From Limnanthes douglasii subsp. nivea (Eukaryota > Streptophyta > Magnoliopsida > Brassicales > Limnanthaceae): a stretch of DNA of 64,000 nt. The notes below the pieces were generated by a model that saw nothing but the letters and a program-made list of their open reading frames with translations, did no database searches and was not told where the DNA came from. The position numbers and the translations under genes were made by a program. Every line of letters starts with the position of its first letter. The stretch's first letter is position 1. Below are positions 21,984 to 32,289 of the stretch, one piece after another. The stretch is from the NCBI GenBank assembly GCA_036936605.1, contig JAUPFV010000001.1, positions 321,620,250 to 321,684,249 of the forward strand, read 5' to 3'.

Positions 21984-24293
21984 GACGACAAACTGATTTT
22001 TTACTTGCATTTCCAAGTTGAGTACTTGTTGAATATGGCCCAGAAGAGAGTGGGTCACCACTTCGTGTTCCCTGGAGACAGTAAAGGACTTGCCATTGTA
22101 AGTCACCATATGGGAAGATCTTGGAGGAAGGTAAGGGCCAACGAAGTCATCTTTCTCAAAATTGTTGAAATAAAGACCAATATTTTGGAGGCCACTGATG
22201 TCTACTCCATTAATATCCCCTCTGTCACCTTCCCCAGATTGTAGATCAGTGGGAATCTGCTCTGCTAAGGTGGGATCAGTTGGGTCTGTTGGAGGTAGAG
22301 GCTCCGAAGGGCGAATGATTACTTCTTCCTCCAATGTGACCTTTTTCATCTTAGCAGACCTCTCATCGCTGCTCGCTCCCCTCTTTCGGTACTTTTTAGA
22401 AGGCCTTGGTGGATTTTGAGATTCACCTGCCTCCTTAATATTCTCATCCTCAACTACCTTAAGCAAAGTATCATCAATCCCTCCTTCGTTCTGCCCTCCT
22501 TGATTGTCCGGACCGGTCTCTTCTGCAGCACCCCGAACTGTCTGTACTGCAGCCTTCTTTTTCTTGCCCTTTCCTTTCATTTTGCTAGGGGCTTTGGCTC
22601 TGGAGGGCAAGGCCAGTTTGCCATCATTTTCCTATGTTCTCTTAAGTATGACAGCTGGGGAAGGTGGTGTAGTCGATTACTCCCAGGTGAGATCTCTCCG
22701 GCCCGTGGTATTCTATAAGTGAGATCTCACCAAGTTGCCAGAAGTAAAACATTTGTGGAAGGTGTTCCCCCAACGTTCAGCAGCCCAAGCATTTAGCTTG
22801 GCACATGTGGTCTGCCCCTCATCCAAATAGCCGGTAAACTCCTTCGGTAATACTGACAAGGGAAAATGGATGATTCATGAGTGGAGTGTTTGTGAAAATA
22901 AGAAAGAGAAAATGAAAAACAAAACTGAATACTTACTTGTGCTCTTCCACCTGCTCGTGAGCATGCTAGGGTTAACATTAGCCTTGATCTTTCTCTCATT
23001 CTCTCATGTCCCACTAATGAATAGGAACTGAGTTTTCCAGTTCTTCTCTAGACTCCAACAAATCATTCACCACTTTGAAGGTGTCTCCCATGTTGTAATG
23101 GTAGAATGGGATATGATGGTTTTTGCACAGGCTGGCCACAACGACGAATTGCTCCATGGGGAGAGGAATGTCGGACAGCCTCGATGCCATTATACAGGCA
23201 AGGAGGGTATACCAAGCATTTGGACTTAGCTGGCTTGGAAAAAGCTTGATCAGGTGAAAATACCTGACGATTTCTGGGTCTAAGGGGAATCTGAGCCCCC
23301 AGTTGAACAACTCAGTGTAAATGACAATCTCGTTGAGCTTGTAGTCCATCGGAGTTTCTGGTGTGACTGATATTCTCACCTTCACTGATTCTGGGATCCC
23401 CCACTTAGTTCAGATCCGGCCTAACTCAAAGGTGTGAGTATAAATATAGTTGATATTCTGCATGGCTAGCAGATACTTCACGTTGACCTTCTGAAATAAA
23501 GGTCGCACCTTTCCCTCCAGGCACTTCGGTAACTCCGGATGAGCCAGTCCCACTTTCACTTTGCCTTTCCCTTTTCTGTCAGAGGCTTCAGTCTCGAAGG
23601 GGGCCTCTTCGATACTATCTTCCATCATTTCTTCCATCATTGTGGAAGGTTTGTCAGTTATTGAGGATGGAAAAGTGTCAGCTTGTGGCTCAATGGTCTG
23701 TCCGGATGGTTGAGCACCAGTTTCTTTTAGAGGTCTGGAGTCCGGTTGGGGCTCAGCTCCGAGGATTTGGTGTGATAAGCCACTTTTGATGCCTCTGATC
23801 CGGAGGGTTTATTTGGAGGAGGTCTTGTGGAAATCTCCGATCCGGAGGGTTTGTCTTTACTTGCCGACTTAGAGACCCCCGGCTTGGAGGACTTTGATTG
23901 ATAGCCAGTTGCTTGGCCTTTCACCAAGCGGGTTGTCCGACGAGGATTGATTTTCTCTAGGGACTTCTCGATGTCAGATCCCATGGCTATGAACAGAGAG
24001 GGTTTCCTAACACTTGATATCGCTTTCTCTTGGGCAGTAGAGGGTTGAGACTCCTGAACAGAGGAGCCTGTTGGGATTGGCGAAAGGCTTGGCTTGAATA
24101 GACGTTTAGGTTTTGGACTTTTGGTAGAAGACGATCCTTGATCAGCTTCTATAGATGGTTTATCAGACTTATCATTTTGAGAGATTGGAAGACCAGCAAC
24201 AATGTGTCTCTCTCGTTCGACTTTCCTAGCCTTCTCTAGTTCATAAAGATTCAGCCAACCGCCTTTTACAAGAGCGTTTCTCGTTGTGAACAT
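21984..24293 (-). pseudogene. N-terminal part of the antisense additional ORF, outer Tat element
   Basis: It starts at ATG 24293 on the minus strand with MFTTRNALVKGGWLNLYELE. A Ser/Pro/Lys-rich segment with KDKPSGSE-type repeats runs to about 23730, where a frameshift occurs. An acidic stretch MMEEMMEDSIEE follows (23640). Next comes a globular domain at about 23640-22940 with ELFNWGLRFPLDPE and LIKLFPSQLSPNAWYTLLAC motifs. These resemble the Pfam 'putative gypsy type transposon' family (Transposase_28), from memory. After a candidate intron (22853-22936) come a basic segment (KMKGKGKKKK) and PSEPLPPTDPTDPTLAEQIP. That last part aligns with the start of the third copy's aORF. Full length would be roughly 950 residues. 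A TAG at about 23408 and frameshifts break it. Function is unknown. Confidence 0.78.
22853..22936 (-). other. Candidate spliceosomal intron in the antisense ORF (84 nt)
   Basis: On the minus strand the sequence GTAAGTATTC (plus 22936 leftwards) is a strong plant 5' splice site. A T-rich stretch ending TTTTCCCTTGTCAG (plus 22853) is a strong 3' splice site. The interval is 84 nt, T-rich and not open in the flanking frame, as expected of a short plant intron. Splicing would join the conserved domain to a segment beginning LPKEFTGYLDEGQTT. No transcript is available here, and the other two Tat copies lack this region, so the call rests on signals alone. Confidence 0.5.
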
Positions 24294-24725
24294 AAAACTA
24301 TCTAAGGAAATTTTTGAAAGAAAAGGTGAAAGCTCTGAGAAAATAAATTATAGAGTGGTGAAGATAGTGAAACAGTAAAATAAAGTAATTTATATATTAG
24401 TAAGGGAAAAAGCTACTGATACCTAGGAGAAGACGAAACGATTCAAGTAATGATTGAAAACGGCTCTAACGTAAGAAGCATTAAATGTAGAGGTTACTTT
24501 GTAGGCTTAGTCGGAGCGTTGTTCTAGGGAGAAAATGGCTGGTAGGACAAGTCAAAATGCGACACGTGTCCCACGATCCAAAGAAAAACTCTTAGAATTC
24601 TGAGAAGAAATCAGTCCGGATAAACCTCAAACCAAGCACATAAACGGGCCGGAAATGTTGTTACTGGCTAAGTGAGTTTTTTAGTCCTGGCAAAGATTTT
24701 TGACAAAGCTTAAAAAAAAGGCTAC
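24294..24725 (-). promoter_or_regulatory. Putative antisense promoter region and polypurine tract, outer element
   Basis: TATATAAA on the minus strand (plus 24389-24396) lies about 97 nt upstream of the aORF ATG, matching the inner copy in spacing. The intervening and upstream DNA is clearly homologous to 21163-21602. The plus-strand polypurine tract AAAAAAAAGG is at 24712-24721. Confidence 0.5.
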
Positions 24726-25103
24726 TGATGAGTCCAGATTTGTTCACCACTGCTCACTGAGAAAACCGGACAGGGGTAATTCGGACAATAAATGCCCACT
24801 GAACTATCCGGACAGGACAAAAGTATTAAAACACTAAACACCTTTTGACTAAGCTAGGTGCTAATCAGCTTATTGAGTAAACGGGTCCTTAAACTTGACC
24901 CGGTTTCATAACTTGACCCGAAAGCCCATGGGTCCATAATTAAGGGTATAAATACCCAACTACTTTCATTAATGAGGTTAATGAACATTTAATACAATCA
25001 GGCAGCTTAAACCTCTCACTACAAAACACTCAAACATTTAATACCTTTAAAACTCTCCAAAACACTTGATAAAATTGCCCTCAGTTTAAAATAAACCACA
25101 CCA
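24726..25103 (+). repeat. 3' LTR of the outer Tat element
   Basis: 378 bp, TG...CA ends, intact TATAAATA at 24947-24954, followed by the AAATC duplication at 25104-25108. Confidence 0.92.
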
Positions 25104-25108
25104 AAATC

Positions 25109-27184
25109 GAACGCTAAATATTTTTTATTTTATGTTGAGAAATGAGGATATTATTTATGATCATCAACATATTTGTTTTATAACCATATATCTATTACAT
25201 TGGTCAATTAAAGCATAAAGCCTTAATGGACAGTTTTTATTCTCTTTTGTCAAACAATGAAGACTTAATTTTTCTCTCTAATTATGAACAATTTATAAGT
25301 AAATTCATGTCTGATAGAAAATCAAAATAAAGCAAGACGCAAAGATGTAAAACCACCATCGAATATTTGTCCTACGCCTTGAATACCATAAACGCAACGT
25401 CTAGTAGCAAGCTTTTTTGTCTTATGTTAAAAAAACAAACACCTATACTAGGTTTTTCAATTAATATATTATCATCAACTATCAATCAATAGTTTATAAT
25501 AATACTCTATATAAATCAACAACATCAATACTTAAATATCTAGTTTCAACAATTTTACCAATCTCAATAGCAATATCTTGACCTTTACTACGGTCGGTCA
25601 ATGCAACCAGTGATATAAAATCATCTTCGAAACACATAAAATAGTTTTTATATTCACCAAATGAGTAAGTGCAGCTAAAACGACCCATGACTAGCCAATC
25701 TCATTTGCTTAATACAAAATCAACCAAATTTTTATAACTTTGAAAATACTAAGTGGACGACCATAAACGTGATTATTTTGTTCAAAAGCAACCAATGAAA
25801 ATATTGGAAACCTACAAAATAAACAAAATAAAATAAAATTAATACAAGGTCATACTATTTTTAACCCAACTTTAACAAAATTTTGCACCTTAAAAACATA
25901 AAAGACTAAATAGTTACTATACAATCCGAGTACAAATAATTTCACAACTAAATGCACTAATTACGTAACCAAAATGTACATAATTTTGTAATCAAGTGTC
26001 GTGCCTAATTACGCAACTATAATGCTTATAACTACGCAACTAAACCAAAAAAATAAAAATATATTTTTCCAATAGCTTCATATAGTTGTCAAAATATGTA
26101 CGTGAAATTAAAATATAAGCATAACTCATATAATCATAAAACAACAACAAAATAACTCGAAACAATTAAAAATAATAAAACATAAAAATAAATCACATGT
26201 GAATCAATAAATATAGAAGAAAAAAAAACAATCCACAATTGCAGAAAAATCTTCATCACATAAAAAAAATAAAAACTAATATCAAATCAAAGAATATTTA
26301 GATCAGATAAAAAAGAAAAAAAAGATCAAAATTGTAGTAAACTGAAGGTATGCTGAGTATTAAAAAAATCTAGATGATTATCTATAATTTAATTTCAAAA
26401 TCGAATGATTGTTAGAACTTTCTCATACTCAGAGTTGTTGTAGATAATTAGTTATGATTTCGGATAATTATAATAGATTACCCATAAATTTTATGGGTAA
26501 TGTATAATGAATATAAATTTAATTATATAATTTTTAAAATTAAATCTCCAATATTAAAAATAATCAACAGTTTTAAAAAATATTATTTAAAAATTCAAAA
26601 TTTAAAATAATTTATTATTTTGACCAAGATTTTAATTTTTAAAAATTAATTATTAGGATATATTTTTTTTATATTTAAATATTTCAATGATAATATTGTT
26701 TAAATTAAAATGACAGATTTTATGTATAAAAAAGAAGGTTATTTTTGTGTACGCTAAAAACTATAAATTTGAATAGTTTTTACTTAAATGAAAAATACAA
26801 TGAACCTGTATGCTATATAATGCTTATCTTTAGAAATATACCGATAAAAGCACTTCTAAATAAAAATAAGTAACTTCAAAATCAATTTATGGTTTCAACC
26901 AAAATTATTTTTATAATTATTCAATATACATTTTTGTATTTATATCTATTAATGTTAACTTTTCCTGTTTTATAACTATGACATATATAATAAACAAAGG
27001 TTGTTTTTGTTTATGCCAAAACCTATAAATTTAAATAGTTAGTATTACCTAGAATACGTTAAACCCATCAATGAATATGTTATTTAATGCTTATTAACTA
27101 AGAATATTAGCTAGTATTGTTTTTCTTATATCAATATAGTTTTTAAAGATATAAAGTATTTTTAAAAACAATATTATATAGCTT
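25109..27184. other. AT-rich flank to the right of the nested Tat elements
   Basis: No element is recognised apart from one 64-codon frame listed separately. 25,850-26,050 repeats phrases like TTACGCAACTA, resembling the left flank. 26,060-27,180 is extremely AT-rich with poly(A/T) runs and no coding potential. Confidence 0.5.
25494..25688 (-). CDS. Unrecognised 64-codon ORF with gene-like composition
   Basis: Starts at ATG 25688 on the minus strand and ends in TAA. The translation is balanced (Cys, Asp, Gly, Tyr; for example SKGQDIAIEIGKIVETRYLS) and unlike the lysine/isoleucine-rich chance frames around it. Another codon-balanced minus-strand patch lies downstream near 25,330-25,420. Together they may be exons of a small decayed gene or captured gene fragment. 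I do not recognise the family and see no splice model, so this remains a weak call. Confidence 0.25.
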   Translation of the reverse strand: MGRFSCTYSFGEYKNYFMCFEDDFISLVALTDRSKGQDIAIEIGKIVETRYLSIDVVDLYRVLL

Positions 27185-27192
27185 ATAGTAAC

Positions 27193-28194
27193 TAGCGGGT
27201 GGTTCGGCCGGTTTTATGACATATATTCAAACCAAACCGAAATAATTCGGTTTATAAATTATTAAACCGATTTATTAAAATAATATCGGTTTTTTTGGTT
27301 TCGGTTTTTTCGGTTTCGGTCGGTTTTTCGGTTTGAATATTGATTTGGATTCTTCGGTTCGGTGGTTCGGTTCGGTTTTTTCGAATTAATTTTTTAGTTG
27401 AAGAATTTAAAATAATGATTTATAATATTTTTAATATTAAATTTATAGTTATAATTTTAATATAATAAAACACTATAATAATATCGCCAGTAAAAAATAA
27501 AAATATATATTATACTAAACTATAAAGAAATATATAAATACAAATAAAGAATTAATAGATTATTTACTATACTATAAAAAAGCGTTTAAAATAACCTTTT
27601 TAGAAAATTATAATATATTTTAAACGTTTTTTGGAAAATTATAATATATAAAACGTTTAAGATAAATGATACAATTTACAAAACTACGAATATAAAGCGA
27701 TTAAAATACCGTCCGTATATAAAGCGGATTATAAAGCGATTAAAATACAGTCCGTAAATCCTAAAAGTTATTTACAAAACTGTGAGTTATATATATATAT
27801 ATATATATATATAAAGTGTTTTTGGATTCAATCCAAAAAGTTACTTACAAAGGTGTGAGTTATTTAGGATAATATATAAAACGTTTAAATCCAAAATGTT
27901 ACTTATAAAGGTTCGAATCCCTACAGTATTTAACGAGTGTCTTAAGTAGTTATCTACTACTAGCATAAACGATTAATAAGCGTTGGAAGTAGTATCCAAC
28001 TATATATAATATTCGGTCGGTTTCGGTTTTATTCGGTTTCCGATTTAAAATTACCGAAAACCGACCGAATTTAATTCGGTTTGAAATTTAAAAACCGAAA
28101 TCGAATATTATTATTTTTAAACCGACCAAACCGATAAATTTTGGTTTGGTTTGGTCGGTCGGTTCGGTTTCTCTTTGGTTTTTGCTCATCCTTA
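27193..28194. mobile_element. hAT-like MITE, 1002 bp, with an 8-bp target duplication
   Basis: ATAGTAAC occurs as a perfect 8-bp direct repeat at 27185-27192 and 28195-28202, the duplication length of hAT transposons. The element begins TAGCGGGTGGTTCGG and ends so that its reverse complement begins TAAGGATGAGCAAAAA, an imperfect inverted repeat of the TAGGGRTGRGCA type. The subterminal regions are packed with CGGTTT/CGGTTCGG on one side and AAACCGAACCG on the other. Internally it has an AT-rich body, short direct repeats (AGCGATTAAAATAC, twice at about 27697 and 27737) and a (TA)n run at about 27789-27813. No transposase is encoded; it is non-autonomous. Confidence 0.85.
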
Positions 28195-28297
28195 ATAGTA
28201 ACTAAAAAAAACGCTAAAAATCACAAAAATTTAGATTCTTTGGTTTTTTTAAAACATTTTTTATTTACTTTCAAACAAACTTCACTTAATTTCTATG

Positions 28298-31200
28298 GAC
28301 CATGGATAAGGACTATATAGGTTTTGTGAAAGAAAACTGGCCAGTTCCTATGATGGGCTTTCCTCAACATATGTTCTAAGCTAAAAAGGTTGAAGGTTAA
28401 CTTAAAAAAGTGGAATAATGAACATTTTGGGTACTTATTTGATAAAATTAAACAAACGGAGGAATACTTACAGATATGTGAAGAGAAATTCAGAAGGTCT
28501 AACAGCCCTGAAGACAAACAATGCCTCTTCAAGGCCACTGTTGAACACCTGCTTGCTCTTTCCATGGAAAAGAATTACTGGAAACAAAAGACAAATGAAA
28601 ATTAATTAATGGATGGTGACAGAAACACAAATCTCTACCACAACTTTGTAAACAAGAAAAGAAGGCAAAGGGCTATAAAATGCATCAAAATCAACAATGT
28701 CTGGACTGATGATGAGGAAACTATCAATACTTCTGCAGAATCCTATTTTTCAGATATACTCTCTTCTCTATCTTACTTAAATAAAAATGTTGAATCTAAA
28801 TGCTTGTGTAGTAAGATATTTAATATTATTCCTAGACTAGTGATAGAATCTAATAATAGGATGATATTACCAGAGCCTATAGAAGATGAAATTTGGACTT
28901 CAATTCAGAGTAGGCATGGGCATTTTAACCGGAACCGAAAGAACCGAACTGAAATAGATTTGGTTCTTCCATAATACTCGAATGGTTCCAGTTTTTAACT
29001 ACCCACGGTTCTCGGAACCGAACCGTACCGAACCGAAGAACCGTGGGTACCCGGTATGAATCGAACCTATGTATTAACCCTTAATTTTGAATTGTTTTTA
29101 AAATATATTTTCTTTTTCAAAGTTAGATTCCCCTGAAATTGTCTTTTATCATTGATCTCTAATTATGTTCTCTTTAATAAATGATAACATACTTTATTTA
29201 AAGTGGCGACATATTTACAAACTATTATGCGTATAAACAAAATAACAAAATATCAACCTTTATATAATTCAATAAACTTGATATCATCTCTCCACTTTTT
29301 TTATATTACTAATATTATTCTTTAGTATATTAATTTTGAATATTTCTTATATTTAATATTTTTTTCTTACCATATAACATAGTTTTATTGTTTTAAAGTG
29401 TAAAAAGAGTTTTATATATGTTGATATTGCAAAGTATTTAAAGTATCCAAAACTACCCGATTGGAACCGAGTTAAGTACCCATACCGAACCGAATTAAGA
29501 AGAACCGAACCGAACCGAAATTTATTCGGTTCCTAAATGGGTACTAGTTTTGAAGAACCAAAAGAGCCGAGAACGGAAAGAACCAAACCGAACCGAACCG
29601 AAGAACCGAATGCCCATGCCATATTCAGAGTCTAAATCCCTCTGGTGCTGCAGGGATTGATGGGTTTAACAAGTGTTTCTTTACCACCTGTTGGCATGTT
29701 ATCAAAGCTGACTTTTGTAATGTCATTAAAGACTTCATGAAGGGTCATCCTATACCTAAAGGAGTCATAGCTACTAACATATTCCTGATTCCTAAGACCT
29801 TTAATCCCTATAACTGGAATCAGTTTCGACCTATAAGCCTATGTACACTTACTAATAGGATAATGTCTACGCTAGTCAATAATAGACTAGCTACTATTCT
29901 CCCTAAACTTATCTAAGAAGTCCAAGGTTACTATGTGTTAGATAGGTCAATTCACGACGATATACTAATTGCTATGGAACTAATTCATGATATAGGGAGG
30001 AAACTAAGGCAGATAATATAGTTATCAAGCTAGACATGTCTAAGGCTTTTGATAAATTAGCCCACGCTTTTGTTATCAGAGTTCTTAGAAGCTTTGGATT
30101 CAACTATCAAGTTATTAAGTTAGTAAATAATATTATCAAATCTGTTAGTATTTCTCTCCTTATCAATGGTAAGTCCATTGGATACTTCAAATCTAAAAGA
30201 GGGTGAGACAAGGAGATCCATTGTCTCCAACCCTCTTTATACTAGCTGAGAGAGTATTGATTAGAGGGATATGCCAGTTATTTAGAGAAACACAAAAACT
30301 TGAAGTATATTAGTAGAGGGAATATGAGTATACATGTGCTTGCATTTGCTGATGATGTTTTGATCTTCACTAATGGTTCTCAAGTTTCACTTGAGAAGAC
30401 AGTAAATTTCCTGCAGATTTATCAAGAAATATATGGTCAGTCAATTAATAAGAAAACAGAGATAATCACTACAACAAGCATGTCTTTAGAAATAATAAGT
30501 AGTCTAACTACTCAAACAAGCTATACCACAACTCTTCTTCCTACAACCTATTTGGGGGTAACACTTAGTTCCATAATAAGGCTACTAACTTTAACTTTTT
30601 ATTAGAAAATGAAAAGATTTATAGTTGGATGGAAAAATGCTTTCTTTTGGTGGTCGTCTTACTTTAATAAAATCAGTTCTTATGTATATCCCTCTTTACT
30701 GGTTACAGAGTTGTTAGATCCCCACAACAATCATTTAAAAAATCGAAAGATTAATGAATAGATTCCTGTGGGGATCAAACAGTGAGGTTAACAAAACCCA
30801 CTGCTCATCCTGGCCATCTATGTGCAAATCATTTGAAGAAGGGGGACTCAATATTAATAGTCTTGCTAATATACACAAATCTTTTTCTTGTAAAATACGG
30901 CTAAGGTTGAGGGATAACACATCTCTATAGGCCAAATTACTTAATAATATATATTGTTCAGGAAAACATTCTTTGTAGGTTGACTGCAAATATGCTTCAC
31001 AAACGTGGAAAAGGCTTGCCAAGATCATGGAGCTAGCTGAATCTCATATTAAATGGGATTTGTGTTGTGGTAATATAGATATTTGGTTAGACAGTTGGTT
31101 TGGTAGACCTCCTCTTATTAAACTTAACCCTAACCAAAGAAATAATTTGTTTAAAGGTAAAAGTGTTAATACATTATGGGAAAATAATAGTTGGAACTTT

Positions 31201-32285
31201 TCTAAACTAAGGGACATTTTAAGTGACCATAACATAGACCTGGTTTCTAAACTTACTATTAACTGTTCTATAAAGGATAATATTATGTGGACTTTATCTG
31301 AAGATGGTTCCTTTAGTATAAAAGAAACCATAAAAGGCTTAAACCCTCCCCTCAATAGATCAGGCCTATTTAGGAACATTTGGAACCAGATATCTCCTTG
31401 GAAATGCTCCTTCTTAGCATGGAGACTTTTACTTAATAAAATTCCCACTGAATATACCCTTCAATATATGCACATCCCCCTAGCATCTAAATGTCAATTA
31501 TATCCTAACATTGAAACTACAAATCATTTATTTATTCATTGTAATTTCGCATGGGAAATTTGGTCATATTTTGCTAGCAATTTAAGGGTTAAAATTCAGA
31601 GGTTCATGATAGTAAAACACTTATTTCTTACTTAGTTCTCGTTTGCTAACAATAAAAAACATATTAAGGCCATTTTGCCTACTCGAATATGCTGGGTCAT
31701 TTGGCAACAAAGAAACAAAAGGAAAATGAACTCTGTTCACTTTTCTTCCTCTGTTGCTAAAACTACATCATAAATATGATAAATGGCATGAATTTGCTAA
31801 AATGCTTAAAACTAAGCACTGAAAAGGATGTGAAGATGCATCCTTGAACTTTGGTTGCATAAATCATCTACATACTAGAATAAAATTTTCTTATCTTACC
31901 TGGAATCCTCCTGCTGTAGGTCGCCTTAAGCTAAACTCTGATGCTAGTTGCTCCAAAAATGTTGAAGCAAGCGGAGCCATAGTCATAAGGGACTGCCAAG
32001 GCAATATGGTCCTTCAATATGAGAATAACTATGGCCTTCTTACTCCTATACAAGCAGAATCCCATGCACTCTTTGATGGACTCCTCCTATGCAAAATTAA
32101 AGGATATAGTGAGATAGACATAGAGAAAGATTCAGAAATACTGGTTTCACTGCTATCGAAAGGAAAGTTTCCTCTTAATTTAAGCTTAATTCTCATCAAT
32201 ATAAAAGCTTTGATCTCTTGTAAAATGACAATTCACCACATATTTAGAGAGTAAAATCGAGCAGCCGATTGGCTTGCTCGATAGA
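28298..32285 (+). pseudogene. LINE A ORF2: reverse transcriptase and RNase H (broken)
   Basis: Opens with the linker after the lost endonuclease (DYIGFVKENWPVPM, then LKKWNNEHFG at about 28410). RT blocks: SIQS interrupted by the MITE and resuming at 29632 as LNPSGAAGIDGFNK, then FRPISLCTL (about 29826) and LDMSKAFDKL (about 30030). The G-V-R-Q-G-D-P-L-S-P block near 30203 carries a one-base deletion. An intact catalytic FADD (AFADDVLIF, about 30345) follows, and YLGVTL. The zinc-finger-like RVT region is at about 31330-31600 (CSFLAWRLLLNKIPTEYTL). The RNase H at 31900-32285 shows LKLNSDAS, ESHALFDGLLL, DSEILV and HIFRE. Stops near 28611, 29913, 30019, 30602 and 32252 disable it. Confidence 0.82.
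28911..29622. mobile_element. hAT-like MITE inserted in LINE A
   Basis: The 8-bp ATTCAGAG is perfectly duplicated at 28903-28910 and 29623-29630. The left end reads TAGGCATGGGCATT and the reverse complement of the right end reads ATGGCATGGGCATT. Both subterminal regions are arrays of ACCGAA/CCGAAC motifs, and the middle is AT-rich without coding capacity. Removing it with one duplication copy joins the RT frame exactly (..SIQS|LNPSG..), which proves insertion into an already present LINE. Confidence 0.9.
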
Positions 32286-32289
32286 CTCA

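Larger units (their letters stand above)
10413..25103 (+). mobile_element. Outer Tat-lineage Ty3/gypsy retrotransposon, interrupted by a nested element
   Basis: The element is bounded by 378-bp LTRs (10413-10790 and 24726-25103) that start TGATGAGTCC and end CACACCA. The 5-bp target duplication AAATC is present at 10408-10412 and 25104-25108, so both ends are exact. Between the LTRs the sense strand carries gag, protease, RT with a first RNase H, a second RNase H and integrase. A long antisense ORF converges on integrase from the 3' side. A second RNase H plus an antisense extra ORF is typical of the Tat lineage. A second Tat element occupies 17678-21978, inserted into the antisense ORF. Without that insertion the element would be about 10.4 kb. 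The LTRs differ at about 13 positions by eye, roughly 3.4%. Many stops make all of its genes non-functional. Confidence 0.93.

Noticed and set aside
22005..22718. Plus-strand ORFs over 22.0-22.7 kb.
   Set aside because: They are shadows of the minus-strand aORF, which shows conservation with the third Tat copy; the plus frames do not.
27789..27813. (TA)n run considered as a separate element or replication-related feature.
   Set aside because: It is a simple microsatellite inside a MITE.
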